Position numbers and translations under genes: made by a program. The notes beneath the pieces were generated by a model. It searched no databases. It was given only the letters and a program-made list of their open reading frames with translations, and was not told the DNA's origin. DNA of 64,000 nt from JAFKFH01 sp017307375 (GTDB lineage Bacteria > Pseudomonadota > Alphaproteobacteria > Ferrovibrionales > Ferrovibrionaceae). Location of the stretch: positions 1 through 64,000 of the forward strand of contig OZ245874.1 in assembly GCA_965229335.1 (NCBI GenBank), read 5' to 3'. Below, piece after piece: positions 56,669 through 64,000 of the stretch. How positions within the stretch are numbered: the stretch's first letter is position 1; each line of letters begins with the position of its first letter.

Positions 56669-57670
56669 TCAGCCGGCCTTCGCCAGCTCGGGCTGACGAT
56701 GCTTGTTGATCTTCATCCAGACATGCTCGCCCGAAGTGGTGCGGCCATAGGCCGCGGGACGCTCGGCCGAACAGCAGGTGGGCAGGCACTCGATCACGGC
56801 ATCGTAGTTCGGCTGATGGAAGAAGGTCATCGACAGGCGCCGGCTGCCCAGCGCCTTGTCGCGCGGCGGATTGACCACGCGATGCAGGGTCGAGACCCAG
56901 CGGTCGTTGGTCCATTCGGCCATCAGGTCGCCGATATTCACGACGAAGGCGCCGGGCAGGGTCGGCACGTCGGCCCAGGATCCGTCCTTGGCCAGCACCT
57001 GCAGGCCGCCCGGGGCGTTGTCCGGCTTGACGATCGTCAGGCTGCCGTAGTCGGTATGGGCGCCGGCGCGCAATTGGCCGGGCAGCGGCTCGGCCGCCTG
57101 GTCGGGATAGTGGATCACCGAGAAATTGGTGATGTGACGGTCGATCTTGTCGTCGAAGAAGCATTCATCCATGCCGAGTCCCATGGCGAAGATGCGCATC
57201 AGCGTCGCCGACAGGGTTTCCATCTCGCGGTAATAGCGCTCCCAGGTCTGGCGAAACCCGAAAGGCTCGGCCGGCCACAGGTTGGGCGCGAAGAAATTGC
57301 CGGGCCGCGCGGCGCGGTGGTAGGCGTCGTCCGGCGTATCGATCGGCCCGATCGAGAACGACTCCTTCAGGTCGGGCGGCGAGGCTTCGTCCATCGAATT
57401 GGCCAGGGCCTCGTTGCCGAGCGCGATATAGCCGCGATAGCGGTCCGGTGGCATGCGCAGGGCCAGCTTCTCCTCCACCGGCAGGTCGAAGAAGCCGCGC
57501 GAGATCGCACGCATCTCGTCGACCAGGGCGTCGGGCACGCCATGGCCGGACACGATCAGGAAACCGAGATCGGTACAGGCGGCATCCACGGCGGCGGCAA
57601 CCGCGGCGCGGGCGGCGGCATCGCCATGCCGGAACGGCGCGATGTCGATGACGGGAACGGGACTGGACAT
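56669..57670 (-). CDS. 2-oxoglutarate/Fe(II)-dependent oxygenase, isopenicillin N synthase-like
   Basis: A 333-residue oxygenase with the DIOX N-terminal domain (VPVIDIAPF) and a jelly-roll core. The iron ligands are H205 and D207 (AHTDYGSL) and H263 (TLHRVV); R278xS280 would bind 2-oxoglutarate. It hydroxylates or otherwise oxidises an unknown small molecule. The ATG at 57670 lies 19 nt after the binding-protein stop, and the NIPSNAP gene follows directly. Confidence 0.92.
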   Translation of the reverse strand: MSSPVPVIDIAPFRHGDAAARAAVAAAVDAACTDLGFLIVSGHGVPDALVDEMRAISRGFFDLPVEEKLALRMPPDRYRGYIALGNEALANSMDEASPPDLKESFSIGPIDTPDDAYHRAARPGNFFAPNLWPAEPFGFRQTWERYYREMETLSATLMRIFAMGLGMDECFFDDKIDRHITNFSVIHYPDQAAEPLPGQLRAGAHTDYGSLTIVKPDNAPGGLQVLAKDGSWADVPTLPGAFVVNIGDLMAEWTNDRWVSTLHRVVNPPRDKALGSRRLSMTFFHQPNYDAVIECLPTCCSAERPAAYGRTTSGEHVWMKINKHRQPELAKAG

Positions 57671-57689
57671 GGGCCGGCTTCCCCCTGGC

Positions 57690-58688
57690 TCAGAGTTTCT
57701 TGGCGGCATCGTAGATCTGATGGGTCCAGGCGCCGGTCGGCGGGCGCGAGATCACCGGGTCGGAACCGCCGGTCAGCAGCACGTCGACGGTGCGCTGATA
57801 GTCGGCGGGATCGAGCCAGCCCAGGCCCTTCGGCGCCGGCACGACCAGCTTGGCCACCTCGCGCATCATGTGGACCTGGTAGTCGCGCGTCAGGTTGCCG
57901 GAGGCATCGTTCTCCAGGATGATGTCGACGGCTTCCTTCTGATGCTCGACGGCATAGGTCCAACCCTTGATCGACGCGGCGAGGAAACGCGCCAGCCGGG
58001 ATGCGCCGGCCGGGTCGTTGACCGTCGATTCCAGCGCATAGAGGCCGTCTTCCAGCGTCGCCACCCCGGCATCCTGGTAGGAGAACCAGATGACGTCCTT
58101 GTCGGTCAGCCCGGCCTTCGGCACCTGGTAGGTCTCGTTGTAGGACATGCCGGCGATGCAGGCGGCCTGGCGCTGCAGCAACGGATCGATGTTGAAGCCC
58201 TGCTTCATCACCCGGATGTCCGGGCTGGCCCCCGTCGTCCGATAACCCAGGCGCTGCATCCAGGCGAGGAACGGGTATTCGTTGCCGAAGAACCATGTCG
58301 CCATGGTCTTGCCCTTGAAGTCGGCCGGGGTCGCGATGCCCGCGTCGCGGCGGCATACGGTTTCGAGGCCGGAGCGCTGGAAGATCTGGGCGATGTTGAC
58401 CGCCGGCACGCCCTTTTCGCGCACCGCCAGCGCCGACGGCATCCAGTCGACCATCACATCGGCGCCGCGCGCGGCCAGGACCTGCGGCGGGCTGTTGTCC
58501 GGCCCGCCCGGCTTGATCTCGACCGCCAGCCCGACGTCCTTGTAGAAGCCCTTTTCGAGCGCGACGTAGTACCCGGCGAACTGCGCCTGGGTGAACCATT
58601 TCAACTGGATGGTGAACTTGTCGGCCGCGCCGGCCGGGGCGGCCAGCGCAAGGGTGGCGAGGGCCGCGGCCCAGGCGTAAGTCTTCAT
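57690..58688 (-). CDS. NMT1/THI5-type ABC substrate-binding protein
   Basis: A 332-residue periplasmic protein: signal peptide (1-22) then FTIQLKWFTQAQFAGYYVALEKGFYKD, the NMT1/ThiY/SsuA-like fold. AGGAGAGG lies before the ATG at 58688. Family members bind pyrimidines, riboflavin, taurine or aromatic sulfonates. No matching permease or ATPase gene adjoins it, and no THI-box is visible upstream, so thiamine-precursor uptake is not supported. It heads an operon with an oxygenase and a NIPSNAP protein. Confidence 0.9.
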   Translation of the reverse strand: MKTYAWAAALATLALAAPAGAADKFTIQLKWFTQAQFAGYYVALEKGFYKDVGLAVEIKPGGPDNSPPQVLAARGADVMVDWMPSALAVREKGVPAVNIAQIFQRSGLETVCRRDAGIATPADFKGKTMATWFFGNEYPFLAWMQRLGYRTTGASPDIRVMKQGFNIDPLLQRQAACIAGMSYNETYQVPKAGLTDKDVIWFSYQDAGVATLEDGLYALESTVNDPAGASRLARFLAASIKGWTYAVEHQKEAVDIILENDASGNLTRDYQVHMMREVAKLVVPAPKGLGWLDPADYQRTVDVLLTGGSDPVISRPPTGAWTHQIYDAAKKL

Positions 58689-58785
58689 CGCAACCTCTCC
58701 TGTCGGCTTGTGTGCTTTCAGGAAAGGGTCGGCCAAAGCCCGCGTCGCGGCCAGACGGACTTTGGTCCTATAACTTTGGATTAGG

Positions 58786-58808
58786 CCCCGGGGCGTAAAG
58801 CCCCGGGG
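58786..58808. repeat. Perfect GC palindrome between two operons
   Basis: CCCCGGGGC (58786-58794), a 5-nt loop and GCCCCGGGG (58800-58808) form a 9-bp stem. It lies 18 nt beyond the stop of the secreted-protein gene, where a terminator is expected, but no T-run follows on either strand. Confidence 0.6.
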
Positions 58809-58826
58809 TACGACGCGTGACCGCTA

Positions 58827-59369
58827 TCAGCCCTGCGGCGGGGCGACGTTGATCGACAGCACCACGCCGCCGATATTGGCCTCGGCGACCGTCGGCCCCA
58901 GCAGGTTGATCGACGTCGAGCGCTCGATCGTGGTGGCCGAGGCCTGGCCGCGCACCACCGCCATCACCTTGATCTGCGGCGGGGTCTGGTCGACCATGAA
59001 CGGCGCCAGCGTCACCTCGGTGCCGGTGCGCACCTTGCCGTATTCCTTGGTGGTCAGCGTGCCGGTGGCCGTCTGCTCCTGCTTCTCCGAGATCATCACC
59101 TCGCGCTCGACCAGGTTGTCGTCGCGGAACGTCTCGTTCAGGCGCATCGAGCGGGAATTGTTGTAGATGATCGTGCCGTCGCGGTCGCGGATCGTGATCG
59201 TGACCAGCCGCGGGGTGTTGAAGTCGGCATAGGTCGCCTGGGGTGGGGCGATCGGCAGGCCGCCGGCCGATTCGGCCTGGATGCGGGCGTCGCTGGCAAG
59301 GGCGGGGCCGCCGATCGCGAGGGCTGCGGCCAGGGCGGCGATGGTGGTGAGGGACGACAGGCTGCGCAT
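58827..59369 (-). CDS. Uncharacterised secreted protein
   Basis: A 180-residue protein with a clear signal peptide (1-25, cleavage ALA-SD) and a beta-rich mature part (PRLVTITIRDRDGTIIYNNS; then several short strands; ending near GGVVLSINVAPPQG). No cysteines or lipobox and no membrane helix in the mature part. I do not recognise the family. GGAG lies about 10 nt before the ATG. It follows the deaminase gene after 126 nt and may have its own promoter, though I found no good match. Confidence 0.85.
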   Translation of the reverse strand: MRSLSSLTTIAALAAALAIGGPALASDARIQAESAGGLPIAPPQATYADFNTPRLVTITIRDRDGTIIYNNSRSMRLNETFRDDNLVEREVMISEKQEQTATGTLTTKEYGKVRTGTEVTLAPFMVDQTPPQIKVMAVVRGQASATTIERSTSINLLGPTVAEANIGGVVLSINVAPPQG

Positions 59370-59495
59370 GGTCTTTTTCTCCGTTGAGCCGATACGAGGT
59401 GGTCGCGAACCGGTGCTGCCCCGAGGATCTTGCGCCCTTCGGAACGGCCGCCGGCCTGTTTCAAATGTGGAGAACGCCCGAAGGCGCGGCAAGGT

Positions 59496-60782
59496 TCACC
59501 CGTGTGACAAGAATCGGCGATAGTCAACGGTCGCGGGGCGGGCGGGAAGGCTCAATTGCGTCACCGCCGGCGGGGTCCGGGCGATCACGCGGCCCCGCCG
59601 CATCACCATCAGCCGGGTCGCGCGCAGCCGGATCGCCTCGACCGGATCGCCGGCCTGCAGCACGACGAGATCGGCGTGGCAGCCCGGGGCGATGCCATAG
59701 TCGTCGAGGCCGAGAATGGCGGCCGGCGCCGCGGTCACCGCGTTGAAACAGGCGGCCATCTGGTCCAGCCCGGTCATCTGGGCGACATGCAGGCCCATCG
59801 AGGCGACCTCGAGCATGTCGCCCGATCCCATCGGGTACCAGGGATCCATCGCGCAGTCCTGGCCGAAGGCTACGGTCAGGCCGCGCTCCATCTGCTCCTT
59901 CACCCGGGTCATCCCGCGGCGCTTCGGGTAGGTGTCGTGCCGGCCCTGCAGGGTGATGTTGATCAGCGGATTGGCGATCACGTTCAGCCTGGCCTCGGCC
60001 ATCAGGTCGAGCAGCTTGGACACGTAATAATTGTCCATCGAGTGCATCGAGGTCAGATGCGAGCCGGTGACCCGGCCCTGCAGGCCGAGCCGGACGGTCT
60101 CGGCCGCCAGGGTCTCGACATGGCGCGACAGCGGATCGTCGCTTTCGTCGCAATGCATGTCGACCATCAGCCCGCGGCGCGCCGCGATCTCGCACAACGC
60201 CCGTACCGAGGCGGCGCCGTCGGCCATCGTGCGCTCGAAATGCGGAATGCCGCCGACGACGTCGACGCCCATGTCGAGCGCGCGTTCGAGCTGGGCCACC
60301 GCCGTCGGGCTGCGGTAATAGCCATCCTGAGGAAAGGCGACGAGCTGCAGGTCGATATAGGGCGAGACCCGGGCCTTGACCTCCAGCAGCGCCTCGACCG
60401 CCAGCAGGCGCGGATCGCAGATGTCGACATGGGTGCGGATATGCAGCAGGCCGCGCCCGACGGCCCAGTCGCAATAGGCCATCGCCCGCTCGATCAGCGC
60501 CTCGACCGTCAGATGCGGCTTCAGCTCGCCCCACAGCGCGATGCCTTCGAGCAGCGTGCCCGACCGGTTGAGCCGGGGCAGGCCGAGCGACAGCGTCGCA
60601 TCCATGTGGAAATGGGCATCGACGAACGGCGGCGAGACCAGGCAGCCCGAGACGTCGACGACCTCGGCGCCGGCATCGAGCCGCGGCTCGACCGCCGCGA
60701 TACGGCCACCGGCAATGCCGATATCGACGCCGCGGCGGCCATCGGCAAGATTGGCGCCGCGCAGGATCAGGTCGAACATCAT
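59496..60782 (-). CDS. Amidohydrolase, cytosine deaminase-like
   Basis: A 428-residue metal-dependent hydrolase of the cytosine deaminase branch: H57 and H59 (VDAHFHMD), the catalytic HCDESDD and GQDCAMDPW metal motifs are intact. Activity on cytosine or a related amino-heterocycle is likely. The ATG at 60782 overlaps the permease stop (ATGA), placing it in one operon with a nucleoside-type ABC importer, consistent with uptake then deamination of a nucleobase or nucleoside. Confidence 0.9.
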   Translation of the reverse strand: MMFDLILRGANLADGRRGVDIGIAGGRIAAVEPRLDAGAEVVDVSGCLVSPPFVDAHFHMDATLSLGLPRLNRSGTLLEGIALWGELKPHLTVEALIERAMAYCDWAVGRGLLHIRTHVDICDPRLLAVEALLEVKARVSPYIDLQLVAFPQDGYYRSPTAVAQLERALDMGVDVVGGIPHFERTMADGAASVRALCEIAARRGLMVDMHCDESDDPLSRHVETLAAETVRLGLQGRVTGSHLTSMHSMDNYYVSKLLDLMAEARLNVIANPLINITLQGRHDTYPKRRGMTRVKEQMERGLTVAFGQDCAMDPWYPMGSGDMLEVASMGLHVAQMTGLDQMAACFNAVTAAPAAILGLDDYGIAPGCHADLVVLQAGDPVEAIRLRATRLMVMRRGRVIARTPPAVTQLSLPARPATVDYRRFLSHG

Positions 60783-61690
60783 CGCTCTCCCTTGCGATAG
60801 GGGATCATCAGCGCGCGGGGCACGCCGGCCCGGCGCGACATCACGATCAGCGCCAGGATGCTGAGCACATAGGGCGCCATCAGGAAGATCTGGTAGGGCA
60901 CGGCACCCCCGATCAACTGCTGCAGCCGCAGCTGGAAGGCATCGAAGGCGGCAAACAGCACCGCGCCCAGCAGCGCCTTGCCCGGCCGCCAGGAGGCGAA
61001 CACCACGAGCGCGATGCAGATCCAGCCGCGGCCATTGATCATGTTGAAATAGAAGGCGTTGAAGGCCGAAAGCGTCAGGAACGCCCCGCCCAGCGCCATC
61101 AGGCTGGACCCGACCATGACCGCGCCGATGCGCAGCCGCGTGACGTCGATGCCCTGCGCCTCGACCGCCGCCGGATTCTCGCCGACCATGCGCACGGCCA
61201 GGCCGAGCGGCGTGCGATAGAGCACGTAGGCGGTCAGGGCGACCAGCAGGAAGGCCAGATAGGTCATCGGCGTCTGGGCGAACAGGCCCGGCAGGTCCAG
61301 CGGCTGGAACGGCTGGATACGCGGCGGCTCGGTCACCGTCGGGAAGACCATGCGGTAGAAATAGTAGGACAGCGAGGTGGCCAGCAGGGTTATGCCGATA
61401 CCGGCGACATGCTGCGACAGGCCGAGCGGCACGGTCAGGATGCCGTGCAGCAGGCCGAGGGCGGCACCGACCGCCATCGCGACCAGGATGCCCGCCCCGA
61501 GCGGCGCGCCGAGATAGACGGCGAGCCAGCCGGAGAAGGCGCCGGCGACCATGATCCCCTCGATGCCGAGGTTCAGCACCCCGGCGCGCTCGCAGATCAG
61601 TTCGCCCAGCGTGCCGAAGATCAGCGGCGTGCCGATGCGCAGCACGGCCACCCAGAAGCTGGCGGTGACCAGCATGTCGAGCCAGGCCAT
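60779..61690 (-). CDS. ABC transporter permease, nucleoside/BMP type (YufQ-like)
   Basis: A 303-residue permease with about eight helices and the motifs of this family (TPLIFGTLGELICERAGVLNLGIEGIM; GLAVRMVGENPAAVEAQGIDV). It begins 2 nt after the other permease and is coupled to the deaminase. Confidence 0.92.
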   Translation of the reverse strand: MAWLDMLVTASFWVAVLRIGTPLIFGTLGELICERAGVLNLGIEGIMVAGAFSGWLAVYLGAPLGAGILVAMAVGAALGLLHGILTVPLGLSQHVAGIGITLLATSLSYYFYRMVFPTVTEPPRIQPFQPLDLPGLFAQTPMTYLAFLLVALTAYVLYRTPLGLAVRMVGENPAAVEAQGIDVTRLRIGAVMVGSSLMALGGAFLTLSAFNAFYFNMINGRGWICIALVVFASWRPGKALLGAVLFAAFDAFQLRLQQLIGGAVPYQIFLMAPYVLSILALIVMSRRAGVPRALMIPYRKGER

Positions 61691-61692
61691 GG

Positions 61693-62742
61693 TCAGCGCC
61701 TCAACCGGTAGCGGGTCAGCAACAGCGCCACCAGCATGCACAGCAGCGAGGAGGCGACGATGACGTCGGCGATGTAGGTCGGCACCCCGGCCGAGCGGCT
61801 CATCGCGTCGGCCCCGACAAAAATGCCGGCGACGAACAGGGCGGCGGCAACCACGCCGAGCGGATGGAGCTGGGCCAGCATCGCCACCACGATGCCGGAA
61901 TAGCCGAAGCCCGGCGACAGATCGAGCGTCAGGTTGCCCTTCAGCCCGGCCACTTCCGAGACGCCGGCCAGCCCGGCCAGCCCGCCCGAGATCAGCGCGA
62001 CGCGAAACATCACCCCGCGCACGCCGATGCCGGCATAGGCGGCGGCCTGCGGATTCAGCCCGACCGCGCGCGCGGCATAGCCGAAGGTGGTACGCCGGTC
62101 GATGAACCAGAGAACGACGGCCAGCCCGACGGCGATGACGAAGCCGAGATGGAGACGCATCCCGCCGAACAGCTTGGGCAACTCGCCCTCGGCCACGATC
62201 GGCTCGGCCTGCGGCCAGCCCAGACCCATCGGGTCCTTCAGCGGGCCTTCCAGCAGCAGCCCGACGAACAGGATGACGATGAAGTTGAGCAGAAGCGTCG
62301 TCACCACCTCGTCGACGCCGAGCCGCAGCTTCAGCAGGGTCGGACCCATCAGCAGCAGCGCGCCGGCCAGCGCCCCGCCGATCATCAGCAGCGGGATCAT
62401 CAGCCATGGCGACAGCCCGCCGATCGCCCCGGTGCCGAGCACGGTCGCGGCAACCGCGCCGAGATAGAGCTGGCCTTCCGCCCCGATGTTCCAGAAGCGG
62501 GCGCGGAAGGCGATGGCGGCGGCAAGGCCGGTGAAGATCAGCGGGGTCGCGCGGGCCAGCGTCTCGGTCAGCGCAAACAGGCTGCCGGCCGCGCCCTGGA
62601 ACATCTGGGCATAGGCGCGCAGCACCGGCGCCCCGGCCCAGGCGACCAGGAACCCGCACAGCGCCAGGCTGACGACGACCGCGCCGGCCGGCGCGGCAAG
62701 GCTCAAGGTCCAGGGAACGGCGGCGCGCGGTTCAAGCCGCAT
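61693..62742 (-). CDS. ABC transporter permease, nucleoside/BMP type (YufP-like)
   Basis: A 349-residue permease with about nine helices and the family motifs (ATPLIFTGLAAAIAFRARFWNIGAEGQ; GYAARAVGLNPQAAAYAGI). Its start lies inside the ATPase gene by 11 bases. Confidence 0.92.
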   Translation of the reverse strand: MRLEPRAAVPWTLSLAAPAGAVVVSLALCGFLVAWAGAPVLRAYAQMFQGAAGSLFALTETLARATPLIFTGLAAAIAFRARFWNIGAEGQLYLGAVAATVLGTGAIGGLSPWLMIPLLMIGGALAGALLLMGPTLLKLRLGVDEVVTTLLLNFIVILFVGLLLEGPLKDPMGLGWPQAEPIVAEGELPKLFGGMRLHLGFVIAVGLAVVLWFIDRRTTFGYAARAVGLNPQAAAYAGIGVRGVMFRVALISGGLAGLAGVSEVAGLKGNLTLDLSPGFGYSGIVVAMLAQLHPLGVVAAALFVAGIFVGADAMSRSAGVPTYIADVIVASSLLCMLVALLLTRYRLRR

Positions 62743-64000
62743 GCTCGAACCCCTGCCCGGCCATCATCAGCCCGAGCCGTTCGACCGTCACCGGCCCCAG
62801 GGCCGGATCGGCCTCGCGCAGGCGGCCGCGGAACATCACCGCCACCCGGTCGGAAAGGCGCAGCACTTCATCGAGGTCTTCCGATATCAGCAGGATCGCC
62901 GCGCCCGCCTCGCGCGCGGCGAGCAGGCGCTGGTGGACATAGGCCGCCGCGCCGACATCGAGGCCGCGGGTCGGCTGGTTGGCGAGGACGAAGCGGGGCC
63001 GGCGCGCCAGGGCGCGGCCGAGCAGCAGTTTCTGCATGTTACCGCCCGACAGCAGCCGGGCATTGAGATCCGGGCGTTCGGTCCTGACGTCGAAATCACT
63101 GACGATCCGGGCGGCGAAGTCGCGCGCCGCGCGCCAGTCGATCACCCCGAACCGGGAGAAAGGTCTTGCCCGGAAATCCTCGGCGATCAGCGTCTCGGGG
63201 ATCGTCATGTCGCCGATCACGCCGGAGGCCTGGCGGTCTTCGGGGATGCGCCCGACCCCGCGGGCGACGAGGCCCCGGGTGCCGGCGCGCGAGACATCCT
63301 CGTCGGCGAGGCGATAGTGGCCGCCGTCGGGGGTGATCAGGCCGGCCAGGACGTCGGACAGCACGCTCTGCCCGTTGCCGGACACGCCCGCCAGCCCGAC
63401 GATCTCGCCCGCACGGATATCGAGGTCGACGGCGTCGAGCCGCCGGCGGCCGCCTTCGCCCAGCACGGTGACGCCCTGCAGCCCGACGGCCACCGCGCCC
63501 GGCGACAACTGCCGGCGCTGCGGCTGCTCGACCGCGCGGCCGACCATCATGCCGGCGAGCATCGGGCGATCGGCGTCGGCGACCGGAACTTCCCCCGCCA
63601 CCTTGCCGGCGCGCAGGACGACGACGCGGTCGCCGATCTCCAGGACTTCGTCGAGCTTGTGGGAAATGAAGATGATCGACAGGCCCTCGGCGACCAGGCG
63701 GCCGAGTGTGGCGCGCAGCGACGCCGATTCCTGCGGCGTCAGCACCGCGGTCGGCTCGTCGAGGATGAGGATACGGGCGTCGCGATAGAGCGCCTTGAGG
63801 ATTTCGACACGCTGGCGTTCGCCCACCGACAGGTCGCCGACGCGCGCATCGGCACGCACCGCCAGCCCGAACGCCCCGGCCAGGCGGTCGAGCCGGGCGC
63901 GGCCGGCGGAGCGGCGCGAGCGCCACGACCACAGGCTTTCAGTGCCGAGCATGACGTTGTCGAGCACCGTGAGGTTGTCGGCCAGCGTGAAATGCTGATG
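62732..64000 (-). CDS. ABC transporter ATP-binding protein, nucleoside/BMP type (YufO-like), 5' end outside window
   Basis: The C-terminal 422 residues of a two-domain ATPase; translation is already open at base 64000 (HQHFTLADNLTVLDN, a Q-loop). The first domain shows LSVGERQRVEILKAL and ILILDEPTAVLTPQE. The second has the degenerate Walker A GVSGNGQS typical of this family, LSGGNMQKLLLGRAL and NQPTRGLDVGAA. It energises the two permeases downstream. The substrate-binding (BMP) gene should lie beyond the window. Confidence 0.93.
   Translation of the reverse strand, partial: HQHFTLADNLTVLDNVMLGTESLWSWRSRRSAGRARLDRLAGAFGLAVRADARVGDLSVGERQRVEILKALYRDARILILDEPTAVLTPQESASLRATLGRLVAEGLSIIFISHKLDEVLEIGDRVVVLRAGKVAGEVPVADADRPMLAGMMVGRAVEQPQRRQLSPGAVAVGLQGVTVLGEGGRRRLDAVDLDIRAGEIVGLAGVSGNGQSVLSDVLAGLITPDGGHYRLADEDVSRAGTRGLVARGVGRIPEDRQASGVIGDMTIPETLIAEDFRARPFSRFGVIDWRAARDFAARIVSDFDVRTERPDLNARLLSGGNMQKLLLGRALARRPRFVLANQPTRGLDVGAAAYVHQRLLAAREAGAAILLISEDLDEVLRLSDRVAVMFRGRLREADPALGPVTVERLGLMMAGQGFEHAA

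Noticed and set aside
58786..58808. Intrinsic terminator for the secreted-protein gene
   Set aside because: The hairpin is strong but neither strand has a following T-run; listed as a palindrome instead.
57690..58826. ThiY-type thiamine precursor uptake under a TPP riboswitch
   Set aside because: The leader lacks the conserved CTGAGA-type THI-box and no thiamine genes or matching permease adjoin.

Overview
The window is uniformly GC-rich, with long spurious antisense ORFs throughout. Its gene content (rimP-nusA order, TRAP transport, Form II molybdenum hydroxylase, Liv and Pot ABC systems, split Pel genes) points to an environmental alphaproteobacterium, perhaps near the Rhodospirillales. 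No rRNA, tRNA, CRISPR array, insertion sequence or phage gene was found. It reads as chromosomal core and accessory-metabolism DNA. Coding density is very high: no gene-free stretch exceeds 300 bases, and most operons are stitched together by ATGA or GTGA start/stop overlaps.

Layout. 1-2.3 kb (minus): nusA and rimP, preceded by a near-consensus sigma70 promoter and an intrinsic terminator in the leader (a rimP-leader-type attenuator). 2.3-4.9 kb: a stand-alone receiver protein divergent from a 7TMR-DISM-type sensor kinase. 5.0-20.1 kb (plus): a Pel exopolysaccharide locus, with a PelX-like epimerase, PelA split into hydrolase and deacetylase proteins, PelB split into a TPR protein and a barrel protein, then PelD, E, F and G, closed by two hairpins. 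No pelC is seen. 20.2-30.4 kb: a LysR gene facing a minus-strand operon of a Pot-type ABC transporter, a three-subunit molybdenum hydroxylase (Form II CoxL type) and an amidase.

30.7-33.8 kb (plus): two tandem membrane M48 paralogues, the first lacking zinc ligands and the second intact. 33.8-45.7 kb: a divergent FadR-type regulator, then a 13-gene plus-strand operon coding for an atypical crotonase, a Cys-less thiolase-fold protein with a DUF35 partner (resembling the steroid side-chain retro-aldolase Ltp2/DUF35), a PaaK-type CoA ligase, a small protein, two SDRs, an aminoglycoside-phosphotransferase-fold protein and a complete LivHMGFK importer. It looks like an uptake and CoA-dependent degradation route for an unknown carboxylic acid. 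45.8-47.5 kb: a luciferase-like oxidoreductase and an AbrB/VapC toxin-antitoxin pair with an apparently leaderless promoter.

47.5-54.1 kb: a malonate module (TRAP transporter dctPQM, malonyl-CoA decarboxylase, malonyl-CoA synthetase) divergent from a GntR regulator, with a MatR-like operator between them. 54.1-56.3 kb: a convergent NarL regulator and hybrid PAS kinase. 56.4-58.7 kb (minus): an NMT1-type binding protein, a 2-oxoglutarate oxygenase and a NIPSNAP protein. 58.8-64 kb (minus): a nucleoside/BMP-type ABC importer (ATPase cut by the window end), a cytosine-deaminase-like amidohydrolase and a small secreted protein.

The most interesting parts are the split Pel machinery with a duplicated periplasmic domain and no PelC, the putative retro-aldolase operon, and the active/inactive M48 pair.
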